DNA of 64,000 nucleotides from an uncultured Sulfitobacter sp. GTDB taxonomy: Bacteria > Pseudomonadota > Alphaproteobacteria > Rhodobacterales > Rhodobacteraceae. Where the stretch lies: the NCBI RefSeq assembly GCF_947499945.1, contig NZ_CANMQD010000001.1:1116001-1180000 (forward strand). The letters are read 5' to 3'. A program made the translations under genes and the position numbers. Every line of letters begins with the position of its first letter. Within the stretch, counting starts at the first letter, position 1. Shown piece by piece: positions 63,516 through 64,000 of this stretch. Below the pieces are notes generated by a model, which searched no databases, was not told the DNA's origin, and worked only from the letters and a program-made list of their open reading frames with translations.

Positions 63516-64000
63516 TCACAACCGCGCCGCTGCAAACGTATCACATTGCCCGACATCACCACTGTCAAACCCGCGTCCGAACCATCCCGCACGCTGCGCG
63601 GAGGTGCCGTGCGTAAACGTATGCGGCTGCGGAACACGCCCCGCCTGACGTTGCAAATGATCATCCCCGATTTTTCGGGCCGCATTGAGCGCTTCTTCCA
63701 GATCGCCCCGCTCCATCAGTCCCTTAACATTCCGCGCCCAAATCCCCGACAGACAATCCGCCATCAGCTCCAATCGCACGGTCAGTGCATTTGCTTCCGC
63801 CTCGGAGGCCCGCTGCCGCGCCGCATTCACTTTGGGCAGAATACCCAACTCGTTTTGGACATGATGCGCCACTTCATGCGCGATGACATAAGCCGCCGCA
63901 AAATCGCCACCCGCGCCCATCTGGCGGTCCAGCGCCGTGAAAAATTCAGTGTCGAGATATGCTGTGTCATCGGCCGGACAATAGAAAGGGCCTGTAGCGC
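63516..64000 (-). CDS. Neutral zinc metallopeptidase (YpfJ-like), partial
   Basis: 161 residues in view; the start lies beyond the window. [18 protein letters not shown] and the zinc motif [17 protein letters not shown], followed by the Glu-containing helix [16 protein letters not shown] (third ligand region), identify the YpfJ/DUF2342-like neutral zinc metallopeptidase group. The C-terminus with [21 protein letters not shown] is typical. Substrate unknown. It converges on the SRP RNA gene. Confidence 0.9.
   Translation of the reverse strand, partial: ATGPFYCPADDTAYLDTEFFTALDRQMGAGGDFAAAYVIAHEVAHHVQNELGILPKVNAARQRASEAEANALTVRLELMADCLSGIWARNVKGLMERGDLEEALNAARKIGDDHLQRQAGRVPQPHTFTHGTSAQRAGWFGRGFDSGDVGQCDTFAAARL

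Overview
The window reads as chromosomal DNA of a marine alphaproteobacterium of the Roseobacter group (Rhodobacterales). The basis is inference from gene content: a MipZ division ATPase, the split F0 operon atpI-atpB-atpE-b'-b, BluB with CobC/CobD, an aminotransferase-type CobC, Cys-less L31, DUF2322, DUF6880 and DUF2867 proteins, and small Rhodobacterales-type hypotheticals. Nothing fixes the genus. Coding density is high, many genes overlap by ATGA, GTGA or TGATG, and I saw no phage, insertion sequence, CRISPR array or clear pseudogene.

Layout. 1-4.2 kb: end of a glutathionyl-hydroquinone reductase gene, a receiver-domain protein, cobC-cobD (late cobalamin synthesis), a lytic transglycosylase and a rhodanese. 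4.2-7.6 kb: smc. 7.7-9.8 kb: two lipoproteins and a FadR-type regulator with a striking 15-bp-arm palindrome over its ribosome binding site. 9.8-15 kb: a 570-bp gene-poor stretch, a photolyase-like protein whose domains appear swapped, a membrane methyltransferase-like protein, a Y-family polymerase and small hypotheticals. 15-18.5 kb: a polar amino-acid ABC transporter. 18.6-21.3 kb: hypotheticals. 21.3-24 kb: F0 ATP synthase operon. 24-26.6 kb: an ArsR regulator, a 22-residue membrane peptide, a DMT exporter and a LysR regulator.

26.7-37.2 kb is the translation and secretion block: ffh, a GNAT, chorismate mutase, rpsP, bluB, a small membrane protein, rimM, two tandem sulfotransferase-like genes, trmD, a deacetylase-like gene and a second GNAT. 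A YdcH/ppk2 pair on the other strand then precedes rplS-rpmE. The accessory genes are tightly overlapped into the ribosomal operon. 37-41.2 kb: a secreted putative metalloprotein, a LysR regulator divergent from sbtA (bicarbonate uptake), and mipZ. 41.2-44.6 kb: an orphan Tat-exported substrate-binding protein, a BoxR/BzdR-type HTH-shikimate kinase regulator and a tRNA with CAU anticodon. 44.7-47.8 kb: hemF (preceded by a perfect 18-bp palindrome), an SDR lacking the catalytic lysine, an RsmC-like methyltransferase and clpS. 47.9-52.3 kb: a HAD hydrolase, a hypothetical, a D-Ala-D-Ala carboxypeptidase, and a LysR regulator divergent from a 48-residue protein and an isochorismatase. 52.3-58.1 kb: yejABEF peptide transporter. 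58.3-64 kb: membrane-anchored cytochrome c, prephenate dehydratase, an SRPBCC protein, nudC, a CpdB-like phosphoesterase, the SRP RNA gene and a partial zinc metallopeptidase.

How the parts connect: Ffh and its RNA partner are both present, about 36 kb apart. CobC, CobD and BluB all feed cobalamin, through the linker arm, ring closure and lower ligand. Chorismate mutase and prephenate dehydratase are two steps of phenylalanine synthesis at separate loci. The most promising observations are the apparently permuted photolyase, the four-hairpin leader before ffh, the sulfotransferase/bluB insertion into the rimM-trmD operon, the orphan BoxR-like regulator, and the hemF and FadR-type palindromes. 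All are calls from reading alone, without database searches.
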